The notes: a model not told the origin generated them from the letters alone. DNA of 29,248 nt from Candidatus Aenigmatarchaeota archaeon (GCA_020343575.1 CP070801.1:398515-427762); one strand, 5' to 3'. Numbered from the stretch's first letter, positions 6,902 to 15,008 are shown. A program made the numbers and translations.

Positions 6902-7324
6902 ATGGGAGAGTTTTCAGCAAGGGACATGAAGAGGAGAAGGAAAAAGTTCAGGTGGAAGTCTACTGCCCATAAGCGGAAATTCTTGAAGCTTTGGCAGAAG
7001 GACCCGCTTGAGGGAGCCCCGATGGGAAGGGGCATCGTTTTGAAAAAAAAGGGTGTTGAGCAAAAGCAGCCCCATTCGGGGATTATAAAGGCGGTAAGGG
7101 TTCAGATTGTCAAGAACGGCATCCAGGTAACTGCATTCGTCCCTGGAAACAATGCAATAAAGTTCATAGATGAGCACGATGAAGTTGAAATTGTGGGCGT
7201 GGGTGGTTCCCAGAGGGGAGCTGTTGGTTCAATGCACGGAATAAAGTACAAGGTCGTTTCTGTTTCAGGTGTTTCTCTTTCAGAGCTATTGAGTGGCAAA
7301 AAGGAGAAGCCAAAGGGTGCATAA
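6902..7324 (+). CDS. rpsL: 30S ribosomal protein S12 (uS12)
   Basis: uS12 lines the decoding centre. The 140-residue archaeal form is clear: KRRRKKFRWKSTAHKRKFL, DPLEGAPMGRGIVLKKKGVE, AVRVQIVKNGIQVTAFVPG, FIDEHDEVEIVGVGG and a C-terminal VSLSELLSGKKEKPKGA. One oddity is that the near-universal PNSA-x-RK loop reads P-H-S-G-I-I-K, so the Asn that faces the codon-anticodon helix is His. The gene has its own likely promoter in the A/T-rich 69-base gap upstream (TTTAAATAATTATA, about 6862-6875). S7 starts one base after the stop. Confidence 0.95.
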   Translation: MGEFSARDMKRRRKKFRWKSTAHKRKFLKLWQKDPLEGAPMGRGIVLKKKGVEQKQPHSGIIKAVRVQIVKNGIQVTAFVPGNNAIKFIDEHDEVEIVGVGGSQRGAVGSMHGIKYKVVSVSGVSLSELLSGKKEKPKGA

Positions 7325-7325
7325 A

Positions 7326-7928
7326 ATGACAGAGAAACTATTACTTTTCAACAGATGGGACATATCCGAGGTTAAGGTAGATGATCCGGGACTGAAGAAT
7401 CATATAAACCTTGACCCCATACTAATACCGAGAACAGGGGGCAGGTTTGCTACCAAACCATTCCAGAAGGAAAAGATAAGCATAGTGGAAAGGTTAATGA
7501 ACAAGCTCATGGTTTCAGGCCACAGGGGAAAGAAACACAAGCTTACCTCCGGACACCAGGCCGGGAATGTCCAGGTTTTGTACAAAATCATAAAAAAAGC
7601 CTTTGAGATAATCGAAAAAAGAACAAAGAAAAACCCTGTCCAGGTTCTTGTAAATGCGATAGAGAACGCCGCCCTCCTTGAGGAAGTTGCTTCCTACAGG
7701 CTTGGAGGTATAATAGCAAGAAGCTCTGTGGTTGTTTCTCCACAAAGGAGAATTGATCTCGCCCTTAGACACATTTCCCAGGGGATTCAGAAAGCCAGCT
7801 TTAAGACAAATAAATCCCTTGCAGAGGTAATATCAGATGAGCTGATTTCTGCAAGCAACAATGACTCCAAATCCTTCGCAATCCAGGAAAGAAACAGAAT
7901 AGAAAGGGAAGCAGAAGGAGCGAGGTAA
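7326..7928 (+). CDS. rpsG: 30S ribosomal protein S7 (uS7)
   Basis: uS7, the head-domain assembly protein at the E site. The 200-residue archaeal form shows LFNRWDISEVKVDDPGLKNHINL, VERLMNKLMVSGHRGKKHKL, NPVQVLVNAIENAALLEEV and the C-terminal RRIDLALRHISQGIQKASFK, ending with the acidic/basic RNRIEREAEGAR. I start at ATG 7326, one base after the S12 stop; an in-frame GTG at 7293 would overlap S12. In other archaea the next gene is EF-2; here transcription units become convergent after S7. Confidence 0.95.
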   Translation: MTEKLLLFNRWDISEVKVDDPGLKNHINLDPILIPRTGGRFATKPFQKEKISIVERLMNKLMVSGHRGKKHKLTSGHQAGNVQVLYKIIKKAFEIIEKRTKKNPVQVLVNAIENAALLEEVASYRLGGIIARSSVVVSPQRRIDLALRHISQGIQKASFKTNKSLAEVISDELISASNNDSKSFAIQERNRIEREAEGAR

Positions 7929-7944
7929 TTTCTAATCAATTATT

Positions 7945-8580
7945 TTAAGATATACTGAAGGTTATGGCGCCTGACATTGCAGGATACGAACCAACTATTA
8001 AGGATCTGATTGCTAAATCAAAATCTGTTGGCATAAGGTTGAACAGGTAAAGTGCTACAATCTCCACAGTAAGTGAGATTATGAAAAGAACAGTCAGCCT
8101 CTTAACAACGAAGATGTTACCCTTTTCCTTTATAATATCCTTCTCGTTCTTGTAAATCAGCATTGCTCCTAGCAAAAATATGAATGCAAGAATTCCGATA
8201 GCGTTGCTCCACTCTACCTTTTCAGCCATGATTGGTACGAGTCTCATACCCATCCCTATTCCTACTCCCAGGAAAGCCCCGGCAACACCCCTCACCAGTT
8301 CTGAGAAGTGCCTCTTCTTCATAGTAAGCCTGCCTATGTTTACGACCTCTTCCTCTATCTTATCAATATCCTTCTCAATATGTTCAACATCTTTCTCTAC
8401 TTCATCAGCATCTTTCAAACTCTCTTCCACATCATCTTCAGTCTTCTCCTGCTGTTTTCTGAGAAGGTCTATCTTATCTTCCAGCTTGTCAATCTTGCGA
8501 GATATTGTAGAAGCAGTGGCAGTTTTGGGAGCCTTATGTTTCCTAGTTTTCGGTTTTGCTGCTTTCTTCCTGGATGCCAT
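7945..8580 (-). CDS. Coiled-coil membrane protein, DUF2391-like
   Basis: A 211-residue protein with a basic N-terminus (Lys/Arg-rich residues 1-25), a long heptad-rich coiled coil (about 28-90, LEDKIDLLRKQQEKTEDDV) and then four hydrophobic segments (about 100-118, 126-144, 160-180 and 190-210). The C-terminal half, with ELVRGVAGAFLGVGIGMGM and a terminal SLIVGSYPAMSGA, resembles the archaeal/bacterial DUF2391 (COG4711) membrane family, whose function is unknown. It lies 37 bases downstream of the Rad50-like gene on the same strand. The family call is by eye and tentative; the topology is clear. Confidence 0.6.
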   Translation of the reverse strand: MASRKKAAKPKTRKHKAPKTATASTISRKIDKLEDKIDLLRKQQEKTEDDVEESLKDADEVEKDVEHIEKDIDKIEEEVVNIGRLTMKKRHFSELVRGVAGAFLGVGIGMGMRLVPIMAEKVEWSNAIGILAFIFLLGAMLIYKNEKDIIKEKGNIFVVKRLTVLFIISLTVEIVALYLFNLMPTDFDLAIRSLIVGSYPAMSGAITFSIS

Positions 8581-8617
8581 ATTATATCTTTATCTGAAAT
8601 CCCTTATATTTTTAGGC

Positions 8618-10627
8618 TTATATGCCAACAATCCTAGTGGGCTCGTTCATCTCCTTGTTCCTCTCCAGTTTGTAGAGGGATCCCAAAATCCCTTCAGAAA
8701 CCCTTTCCTCGTGCGTGATAAGGAAGACCTGCTCCACGAAGTTGTTTATCTTCTCCCTCAACACACCAGTGAACTGTTCTATTGCATTCACATCAAGATT
8801 GTGAGTAGGCTCATCCAGTATCAGCCACTTCAGATTTGGAACCAGTGCCATCGAGAACGCGACTCTGAGGGCTAGACTCGCGATGGATCTCTCCCCACCT
8901 GACGCTACCCCTTCAACAGATACCCATCCCTCACTACCCTTTATCTGCAGAACATAGTCTTTATCAATTACCAACCTTACCTCGGAGAAATCACCATAGG
9001 GATAGAGTTCACCCCATATCATTCCCATCGAATGATTGACATTCTTGAGGAACTCCTGCCTGAGCTGATCTTGAGTGACCTTGAGAACCTTTACAAAGGT
9101 GTTCAATCTCTCAGCAATTATTTCGTCCTTCTTTATACTCTCCTTGTATTTCTTAAACATACTCTCCCTATCCCTAAGATCCTGCAGAGATTCTTCCCTA
9201 TCCTCAATCTTTTCCTCCAGACCCGAAAGTTTGGCAAGAACCTCCCTTTCTCTCGCGATCCTTTCTTGTAGTTCCTTTCTCAAATCCTTGATGTCTGCAT
9301 CACCAAGTTTCCCCTGAATCTCTTCCAGTTCTATCTTAAGTGCAGCCTCCCTTTTCTCGTAATCCCTCCTCCTATCCTCAATACCCTTTATATAGTCTAT
9401 GTCCTCCACAAATGAGCCTAGCTTTTCCTTCCTTAGAACCCTTTCCTTCAGTTGCTCTTCAAGAAGCTTGATATGTTTTTTATCTTTCTCCATCTTCTTT
9501 GCAAGATTGTTTGCCTTGTTCCTGAGAACCATCTCCTTCCCCTTCCTCACATCAACAAGCTTCTTCCTCTTTCCTTCAGTAATTGGGGATTCACAGGTAG
9601 GGCATTTATCCCCAAGCCTCTCCATCTCGCTTATCTGATCCTTGATGTTTTTTATTTCTGCATTGACGGATGCGATCATCTCTCTGTCCTCCTCGAAATC
9701 CCCCTCCCTTTTCTCCACCTCCTCTTCAAGGGTTTCTATCTCCTTCTCCAGTTTCTCCAATACCTTGGGGATTTCCTCTGGTTCCATGTCTTTCAGTTTC
9801 CTCCTTCTTACCTTCAGGCTATCCTCTATCTCCTCCATGCCTGTCCTCACTGACTTGATCTCCACTCTGATTTTGTTGATTCTATCCTCCATCTCATCAT
9901 AATCTGTAACCATCTCGGATATTTTTTCCTTCTCAAGTTTTACCTTTCTCAACCCCTTCTCAAATTCTTCCCTCTCCTCCCCCAGTTCCCTTACATCCTT
10001 GGAAATCTTCCTTATCCTCTCTCCCAGATTCTCCTTCTCCAGCTCTCCCAGAAGTTTCATTCGCTCCATCCTTCCCTGGCTTATCCTGTTAGCAAGGGAT
10101 ACCGCGTTCTCCCTGACCTTCTCAAACCTGTCAAGCTTGAGCATCCTATCTATGTGCTGCATCCTCTGTCCCTTCGGAATGCTCAGGAAGTAATCAAGTC
10201 TGTTCTGTTCTGAATAAACAGCCTTTGAAAAAAGATCATAATCCATTTGAAGAATGTTCTGCACAATTCTGTTCACACCCTGCGGATTGACATCAAGCAG
10301 TCTCCCATCCTCCCCTATCTCTGCATGGCTTGTTCCCTTTCCAAGTTCAATGACCCTCTTTATAGAATAATTCTTCCCCTCAATCTTGAAATCCAGGGAA
10401 ACCTCTGCCTTGCTTTTCTTCTGCGGTTTTTTCATTATCAGGTCATCCAGTGTGATTTTCCTAGACTGAATGGCAGGGAACGTCCCGAACAAAGCAAAGG
10501 TTAGGGCCTGAACAATGCTTGTCTTCCCTGAACCCATAATACCTATGATAGCATTCACTCCCTTGCTAAAATCAAACTCCGAATCCAGATGGGATTTCCA
10601 GTTCTTGAGAGAAATCTTGGTAATCAT
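8618..10627 (-). CDS. rad50: Rad50-like SMC-family ATPase with zinc hook
   Basis: ATPase of the Rad50 type, which normally works with the Mre11 nuclease in double-strand break processing. The N-terminal half-ATPase has Walker A GIMGSGKTS (about residues 29-37). Coiled coil runs from about 170 to 335, then the zinc hook CPTC (342-345), a return coil to about 520, and the C-terminal half with the signature VASGGERSIASLALRVAFS and Walker B WLILDEPTHNLD, then FLITHEE. At 669 residues the coils are short compared with typical archaeal Rad50 (about 850-1000). In Walker A the usual Asn (GxNGSGK) is Met. No Mre11, HerA or NurA gene lies nearby; the upstream neighbour is an RPA-type protein. Confidence 0.85.
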   Translation of the reverse strand: MITKISLKNWKSHLDSEFDFSKGVNAIIGIMGSGKTSIVQALTFALFGTFPAIQSRKITLDDLIMKKPQKKSKAEVSLDFKIEGKNYSIKRVIELGKGTSHAEIGEDGRLLDVNPQGVNRIVQNILQMDYDLFSKAVYSEQNRLDYFLSIPKGQRMQHIDRMLKLDRFEKVRENAVSLANRISQGRMERMKLLGELEKENLGERIRKISKDVRELGEEREEFEKGLRKVKLEKEKISEMVTDYDEMEDRINKIRVEIKSVRTGMEEIEDSLKVRRRKLKDMEPEEIPKVLEKLEKEIETLEEEVEKREGDFEEDREMIASVNAEIKNIKDQISEMERLGDKCPTCESPITEGKRKKLVDVRKGKEMVLRNKANNLAKKMEKDKKHIKLLEEQLKERVLRKEKLGSFVEDIDYIKGIEDRRRDYEKREAALKIELEEIQGKLGDADIKDLRKELQERIAREREVLAKLSGLEEKIEDREESLQDLRDRESMFKKYKESIKKDEIIAERLNTFVKVLKVTQDQLRQEFLKNVNHSMGMIWGELYPYGDFSEVRLVIDKDYVLQIKGSEGWVSVEGVASGGERSIASLALRVAFSMALVPNLKWLILDEPTHNLDVNAIEQFTGVLREKINNFVEQVFLITHEERVSEGILGSLYKLERNKEMNEPTRIVGI

Positions 10628-10661
10628 AGATTATTTATGGATTTAAATTTTTTAAACAGAA

Positions 10662-11321
10662 TCAGATTTTCTTTATCTTCCCGGGTGTTGGCTCATAACA
10701 TATACCCTCAGCGAGTATTTCGTTCACAACGGATTCTATCTCAGCTTCCTTTCCCTTGACGTTCTCCAGAATCTGTCCATATTCAACACCGTCTTCACCA
10801 CTCTCTATGAACTTAAGGATATTCCTCTTCAGCAGAGCCTTGTCATCTTCTTTTTCATCCCCCTTTTCTTCTCCCAACCTTTTCTGCTTTACCGGCTCCG
10901 CTTTTACTACCTTCCCCACCTTCGCTGGCTTTTTCACCATCTCCAATTTCCTGAGAAGTTCCCAGTTTAGGTCTTCAACCTTCCTTACTATCTCAGGGAT
11001 GATGTATATCTCTCCCAAGTATTCCCTAACCTTGCCTATAACATCAACCATGTTCCCGATCTCAAAATCATCCAGTGGCTTTGTTGTCTTGAAGGTCTTT
11101 AATCTTATGGTTTCTGTTGTGTCATCAAGGGTTATTGACGCGAAATTCCCATCATCCGCCAGAAATTTCGAGACTATCGTTCCCATTACCCTGGCCCTTG
11201 ATATGTTTTCACCGTTCGGGGCAACCACAAAACTAGGTTCCATCCCTTCCTTCTTTACCCATTCCCCTTTAACAAGTTCAGAAATCCTAACCTTCTTAGC
11301 GGTCATTCTCTGTACAGGCAT
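10662..11321 (-). CDS. RPA-type single-stranded DNA-binding protein (OB fold, COG3390-like)
   Basis: A 219-residue protein with one central OB fold (about residues 37-120: ARVMGTIVSKFLADDGNFASITLDD, LKTFKTTKPLDDFEIGNMVDVIGKVREYLGEIYIIPE), a charged linker and a C-terminal winged-helix-like region (ILKFIESGEDGVEYGQILENV) resembling the RPA32 tail. This fits the archaeal RPA-associated family (COG3390), which partners RPA in ssDNA binding. It lies 34 bases upstream of the Rad50-like gene on the same strand, consistent with a shared DNA repair role. The exact subfamily is uncertain. Confidence 0.75.
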   Translation of the reverse strand: MPVQRMTAKKVRISELVKGEWVKKEGMEPSFVVAPNGENISRARVMGTIVSKFLADDGNFASITLDDTTETIRLKTFKTTKPLDDFEIGNMVDVIGKVREYLGEIYIIPEIVRKVEDLNWELLRKLEMVKKPAKVGKVVKAEPVKQKRLGEEKGDEKEDDKALLKRNILKFIESGEDGVEYGQILENVKGKEAEIESVVNEILAEGICYEPTPGKIKKI

Positions 11322-11433
11322 GGTATAAAATTTGGGTTTATATTTAAAAAGCAGACCTTTGGATGGATGACTTGTTATGATAGACCCAAGCCATCGTTCG
11401 ATAGTATGGGAAGTGTGGGATTTTGAACCAAAT

Positions 11434-11443
11434 CTTTATAAAG
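11434..11443 (+). promoter_or_regulatory. TATA-box promoter for the 46-residue Cys-rich gene
   Basis: CTTTATAAAG at about 11434-11443 is a near-consensus archaeal TATA box with a purine-rich/A-rich element just before it. Transcription would start about 25 bases downstream, giving a short leader that holds GGAG (11481-11484) before the ATG at 11496. The 174-base gap between the divergent RPA-type gene and this gene otherwise shows only a second A/T-rich element near 11325-11350, suited to drive the RPA-type gene leftward. Confidence 0.5.
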
Positions 11444-11495
11444 GATTTAATCCAAGTTCTTACTTAATAACCCCTTCAATGGAGTTTTGATATAA

Positions 11496-11636
11496 ATGGC
11501 ATGTAATGACTGCGGAAAGCACAACCCACTAAGGATATGCGAGACACACAACCCCCCTCAAGCGAAAATTTGCAAGGATTGCTGTATCTCTAAAATGAAT
11601 GGTCACGGATGCCGCTGGTTTGGTCTGTGTTGGTGA
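11496..11636 (+). CDS. 46-residue Cys/His-rich mini-protein, probable zinc binder
   Basis: A short reading frame starting MACNDCGKHNPLRICETH and ending GHGCRWFGLCW. It holds eight Cys (CNDC near the N-terminus, C15, CKDCC at 26-30, C39, C45) and three His in 46 residues, a density expected only in a folded metal-binding or disulfide-rich peptide. A good TATA box and a GGAG ribosome binding site precede it, which supports it as a real gene despite its size. No family is recognised. Zinc binding is inferred from the CxxC pairs. Confidence 0.55.
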   Translation: MACNDCGKHNPLRICETHNPPQAKICKDCCISKMNGHGCRWFGLCW

Positions 11637-11658
11637 TAAACTTATTCTATCCATATAT

Positions 11659-11922
11659 TTAGAATCCACATTCCTCGCAGGAAGAACAATCAAGCAATTC
11701 TTGGCAACTCACTCTAATGTTAACTGTGAAATTTACAGTTTGAGACCATGTAGGCGGTAGTTCTCTAGCTACATTACAAGTTTCCATTCCCTGTGCTGCG
11801 CAAAAGACTTCTGGTGACGGCCCATGTCCATTAAAATATACAGGCATAGTTAGCTGCCATACCACAAAAGAAACCACAATCACTATTAAAACAATTAATA
11901 TGGCTATGTTTTTTCTTTTCAT
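11659..11922 (-). CDS. Membrane-anchored Cys-rich extracytoplasmic protein, unknown
   Basis: An 87-residue protein with KRKN then a single hydrophobic helix (about residues 5-23, IAILIVLIVIVVSFVVWQL) that should act as an uncleaved signal anchor. The outside part has six Cys (VFCAAQGMETC and a C-terminal CQELLDCSSCEECGF), suggesting disulfides or metal binding. It lies 26 bases downstream of S6e on the same strand and converges with the Cys-rich mini-gene on the other. I recognise no family. The terminal CxxCxxC cluster is the most notable feature. Confidence 0.6.
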   Translation of the reverse strand: MKRKNIAILIVLIVIVVSFVVWQLTMPVYFNGHGPSPEVFCAAQGMETCNVARELPPTWSQTVNFTVNIRVSCQELLDCSSCEECGF

Positions 11923-11948
11923 ATTATTATTTTAATTAAGAGACTTAA

Positions 11949-12590
11949 TTACTTTTTCTTCCCTTTCTCTTCTTTAGCTTCCTTCTCCTTCGTTTCTTTT
12001 TCAGCCTTCTCTAGGTCCTTGACACCCATCTTCTCTTCTACTGACTTCTCTTCCTTTGGTTTTTCCTCTTTCTTTTTGGGCTTCTCTTCTTCCTTTGCCT
12101 TTTCCTCAGGTTTTGCTTCCTCTTTCTCCGGTTCCTTCGCCTCTTTCTTTTCCTCAGCCTTAGATTCTGGCTTCGCTTCCTTCGCTTCTTCCTTTTTCGC
12201 CTCTTTCGGCTTTGGCTTCGCTCCTAGAAGCTTATCCAAATTCTCCTTTCCGTAGGTGACAACTTTCACGTTGATCTGGGATATCTCCTGAGATATGGTA
12301 TTTCCTCTTACTGATTTTCTTTTCCTTTGTCCTCTCAGCTTGGGATGAAATCCCGGTGGCAACGAGAGAAGAACCCTTTTTCTTACGATCCCTTCCACAT
12401 CACTTCGCATGGGAAATCCCTGCCTATCAGAACCACCCATTATCTCTACCTCATAGCCTGTAAGACCAAGGGGATTCCCAGAAACCTTGTCACCAATCTT
12501 CTTTCCTATAAGCCCTGTCTGTTTCTGATCCATTTCCTTCTGGTATGCCTTCTTGCTCTTGGGGTCCGATATTACTAGCTTGAAATTCAT
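11949..12590 (-). CDS. rps6e: 30S ribosomal protein S6e (eS6) with long charged tail
   Basis: eS6, an archaeal/eukaryotic small-subunit protein. The first 125 residues are the core: NFKLVISDPKSKKAYQKEM, GLIGKKIGDKVSGNPLGLTGYEVEIMGGSDRQGFPM and RKRKSVRGNTISQEISQINVKVV. The remaining 90 or so are almost wholly Lys, Glu, Ala and Pro. Typical archaeal S6e stops near the end of the core, so the tail is extra, as in S3 and L24 here. I start at ATG 12590 (GGGGGTGAG upstream), not at the longer in-frame start. Confidence 0.92.
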   Translation of the reverse strand: MNFKLVISDPKSKKAYQKEMDQKQTGLIGKKIGDKVSGNPLGLTGYEVEIMGGSDRQGFPMRSDVEGIVRKRVLLSLPPGFHPKLRGQRKRKSVRGNTISQEISQINVKVVTYGKENLDKLLGAKPKPKEAKKEEAKEAKPESKAEEKKEAKEPEKEEAKPEEKAKEEEKPKKKEEKPKEEKSVEEKMGVKDLEKAEKETKEKEAKEEKGKKK

Positions 12591-12687
12591 AAAACTCACC
12601 CCCAGTTCTATATACACCGACGCTGCCGGGTTTAATAAAGCTATTTAGAGGCATGTATTTATAAAGGTTTCCAGGATACTCTGAAGC

Positions 12688-13236
12688 ATGATGAGAAGGA
12701 AATATCTAGAATTGGAAAAGGTAAAGGAGATACAGGATTTGCAGACTAAGGTAATAACCAGATGCATATCTGAATTGTATGAAGGAAAGATTACAGTTGA
12801 TGTATACCTGAAAAGGATGAAAGCAGTTGAAAAAACAGAGATGTTCTTCGCCACAGTTTTTGATACGTTTGAGGAATTTGAAGAATATATGAGAAAGTTT
12901 TACCCAACTATTTCAGAAGGTCAGATAGAACATGAAAGACTTCACTATAACCACGCAATGGAACATGGATTAAAGGACACAAAACTAGGTGTTTATGAAT
13001 GCTTTTCTCCCATACCCGATAAACCCGATATGGCAGAAATATTTGCCAATGGAGTCACGCTGCCTTACGTTGGTGATAACTTTTCTGGATGGACTGCTGA
13101 AGAGATACTTGAATTCGAAAAGGAAAACCATTCACTGGTTTGTTCAAATGAATGGGAAAGTGAGTCAGACGAATTAATTACTGAATTATTCAGAAGAATG
13201 GAAAAATCTAAAGCCCGAACCAGAACAAGAAATTGA
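12688..13236 (+). CDS. Uncharacterised protein with His/Glu-rich motif
   Basis: A 182-residue soluble protein, mostly helical, rich in acidic residues. The striking part is at about residues 79-94: IEHERLHYNHAMEHGLKD, where three to four His and Glu are spaced so that they could bind a metal on one helix. It ends with a basic KSKARTRTRN. A TATA-like TTTATAAAGG at about 12657-12666 lies about 25 bases before the start, so the mRNA may be nearly leaderless. The 3' end overlaps the convergent protease gene by 29 bases. I recognise no family and infer no function. Confidence 0.6.
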   Translation: MMRRKYLELEKVKEIQDLQTKVITRCISELYEGKITVDVYLKRMKAVEKTEMFFATVFDTFEEFEEYMRKFYPTISEGQIEHERLHYNHAMEHGLKDTKLGVYECFSPIPDKPDMAEIFANGVTLPYVGDNFSGWTAEEILEFEKENHSLVCSNEWESESDELITELFRRMEKSKARTRTRN

Positions 13237-14551
13237 TTATAAAGATGGCAAGGGTTGCATAGCTGACTACGCTCATTATCTTCTTCCAATTCTTCTTTGC
13301 GATTTTCTTTATAACAATAGCCCACATCCTTCCCCCATCAAGGGGTCCGATTGGAAGAAGATTCGCTGCTCCTACACCGAAGTTTATCAGGAACAGCCAG
13401 AAGAGCAGACCCTGGATAAAGACAATTGGCCCCTCAAAACCCTCCAGACCTGGCTTCAGTTTCACAAGGCTTGAGACAGAAGCTATTCCTATGAATCCAG
13501 GTCTCTTGAATTCCGATAATTTTGATTCTAACTCCAAAATCCTTTCGTTTGCCCTTTCTTCCAAGGTGGAAACTGAATCCCTCACCCATTCCCACATGCT
13601 TATAGTTGTTTTTGTTTCTGTCCAATCCTGAGGATCTGAAGTTCCCATAAAGAAGTCTATTGTCCCCACCCCTCCATGCTAATGTCCTGCAAGAAACACG
13701 AAGTAGAGCGAGGGCTTGAAGACAGGCTCAATATCACCTGCTGTTGTCAGAACAAACTCTCCCTCACTTGTGGTTATTGTTATGGACTGGTTCTCCCCTA
13801 TCTCTGACAGGGCGCTTCTAAGATCATAAATGCTTCTTATCTCATAATCGTTAATCCCCACAATGATTCCAGATAGATTCACACCCTCTGCTGGATAACC
13901 CTCCATCAGACCCCTATAAGTGACACCACTGGAGTAAAACATCCCGGACATGGATGCGATAAGGAGGAGGGAAAGACCTGCAAGCATGAAGTTCGCAAAG
14001 GATCCGGAGGCAAAAACCCTCAGCTGGGACCAGGCGGGTTTCTTTCCAAGCTGCTTCTCATCAGGCTCGACAAAGGCGAGAGGGATTATGATGAAGAGTC
14101 CCCACCCCATTGATTTTATCTTTACCTTCTCCATTGCTGCCATTATTCCATGCAGTCATTCATGAACAACAACAAGCAGAGCTATTATGATTATCCAGTA
14201 CCAGAAGGGAACGAGTATTGCTCCATGGATTATAACGGTTTCTGCTCCAGGGGCGGGTAAAACGAATGAAAGACCGGGGATGGTCTTCTCCACTAGGAAG
14301 TTCGTTCCTATGAGCTCCACAAGGAAGTAGACGATATAGATGGATATCATGAAACTGAATATAACCGCGACTATTCCGAGTCCCTTCCAGAAGCGCGGGA
14401 ACCTCCTACCAAGGGTTATGAGTCCCCTCTTTCCCCTCTGCGTCCTCCTTATCAGAAGGATGGACTGCCTCTGAACGTTCTTCCTGTCCTTGTAGAATAT
14501 AACTACAAGTATCAAGATGAAAATCAAAACCGATATAGTATACCAGTCCAT
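13208..14551 (-). pseudogene. Site-2-protease-type membrane metalloprotease frame with two in-frame stops
   Basis: One reading frame of about 450 codons encodes an M50 (S2P/RseP-like) intramembrane metalloprotease. It has N-terminal membrane helices (WYTISVLIFILILVVIFY and others), the zinc motif VVVHE-stop-LHGIMAAMEKVKIKS, a PDZ-like middle (NLSGIIVGINDYEIRSIYDL) and the third motif NLLPIGPLDGGRMW near the end. TGA at 14156-14158 falls inside HExxH (HE-stop-LHG), and TAG at 13679-13681 falls in GH-stop-HGG. No frameshift is needed and the frame stays conserved on both sides. Start taken at ATG 14551, behind a TATA-like element. Most likely a recent pseudogene or sequence error; read-through or a split gene is possible but unproven. 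TGA and TAG end ordinary genes in this window, so general code change is unlikely. Confidence 0.8.
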
Positions 14552-14700
14552 ATGGATTATAATTTGTCTTACCACCGATAAATATCTTTCAGATAACTTA
14601 GGAAAAGTCCGAAACTAACTTCAGGTTTAATTGAGTGTTCTTTTTGGATAAGGGATTGCTTTAAAAACCAGAAGTTGCATATATTAGATAAGGAGTTTTT

Positions 14701-14880
14701 ATGGAGGAAAAAAAGAAAGGCAGAGAGGGACAGGAAAAGGACAGATTCGGAAGAACAATGCACCGTGCAACGTGTGCTGATTGTGGAAAAGAAACAACGG
14801 TCCCCTTCAAGCCATCAGAAGACAGACCTGTGTATTGCAGGGAATGTTACCAAAAACACAGGCCGAAGAGAAGCTTTTAA
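14701..14880 (+). CDS. 59-residue zinc-ribbon protein (CxxC ... YCRxC type)
   Basis: The frame starts MEEKKKGREGQEKDRFGRTM, then CADCGKETTVPFKPSEDRPV followed by YCRECYQKHRP. CxxCG, VPFxP, RPVYCxxC is the signature of a widespread family of tiny zinc-ribbon proteins in archaea and bacteria whose role is uncertain (often thought to bind nucleic acid). The N-terminal 24 residues are highly charged. The ATG at 14701 lies about 45 bases after an A/T-rich stretch; no clear Shine-Dalgarno is seen. A longer frame overlaps it in another phase, but that one has no sensible protein. Confidence 0.75.
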   Translation: MEEKKKGREGQEKDRFGRTMHRATCADCGKETTVPFKPSEDRPVYCRECYQKHRPKRSF

Positions 14881-15008
14881 TCAGATATAGCGGTTTCTGA
14901 TTCGTGTTCTGATTTGTCTAGTCTTTACACTAGATGTTGGTTTTTAGTTCAGGAATCTCCATTGTTTAAAAGCCGGGCAGACAATAATTAGATTAAAGGA
15001 GGGATAAA

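Noticed and set aside
8180..8875. 231-residue plus-strand frame
   Set aside because: Antisense to the DUF2391-like coiled-coil gene and the Rad50 end; its Ser/Phe/Leu-rich sequence mirrors Lys/Glu codons.
11340..11495. C/D-box guide RNA in the gap before the Cys-rich mini-gene
   Set aside because: TATGATAGA loosely resembles box C', but no CTGA D boxes are spaced correctly.
13208..14551. Selenocysteine or pyrrolysine use, or general stop reassignment, as the explanation of the two stops
   Set aside because: TGA and TAG both end ordinary genes in this window, no recoding machinery is seen here, and both stops together would need two systems. Kept only as a remote option.
14675..14890. 71-residue frame in another phase over the zinc-ribbon gene
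   Set aside because: The frame starting at 14701 has CxxC and YCRxC motifs of a known family; the longer one has no sensible pattern.
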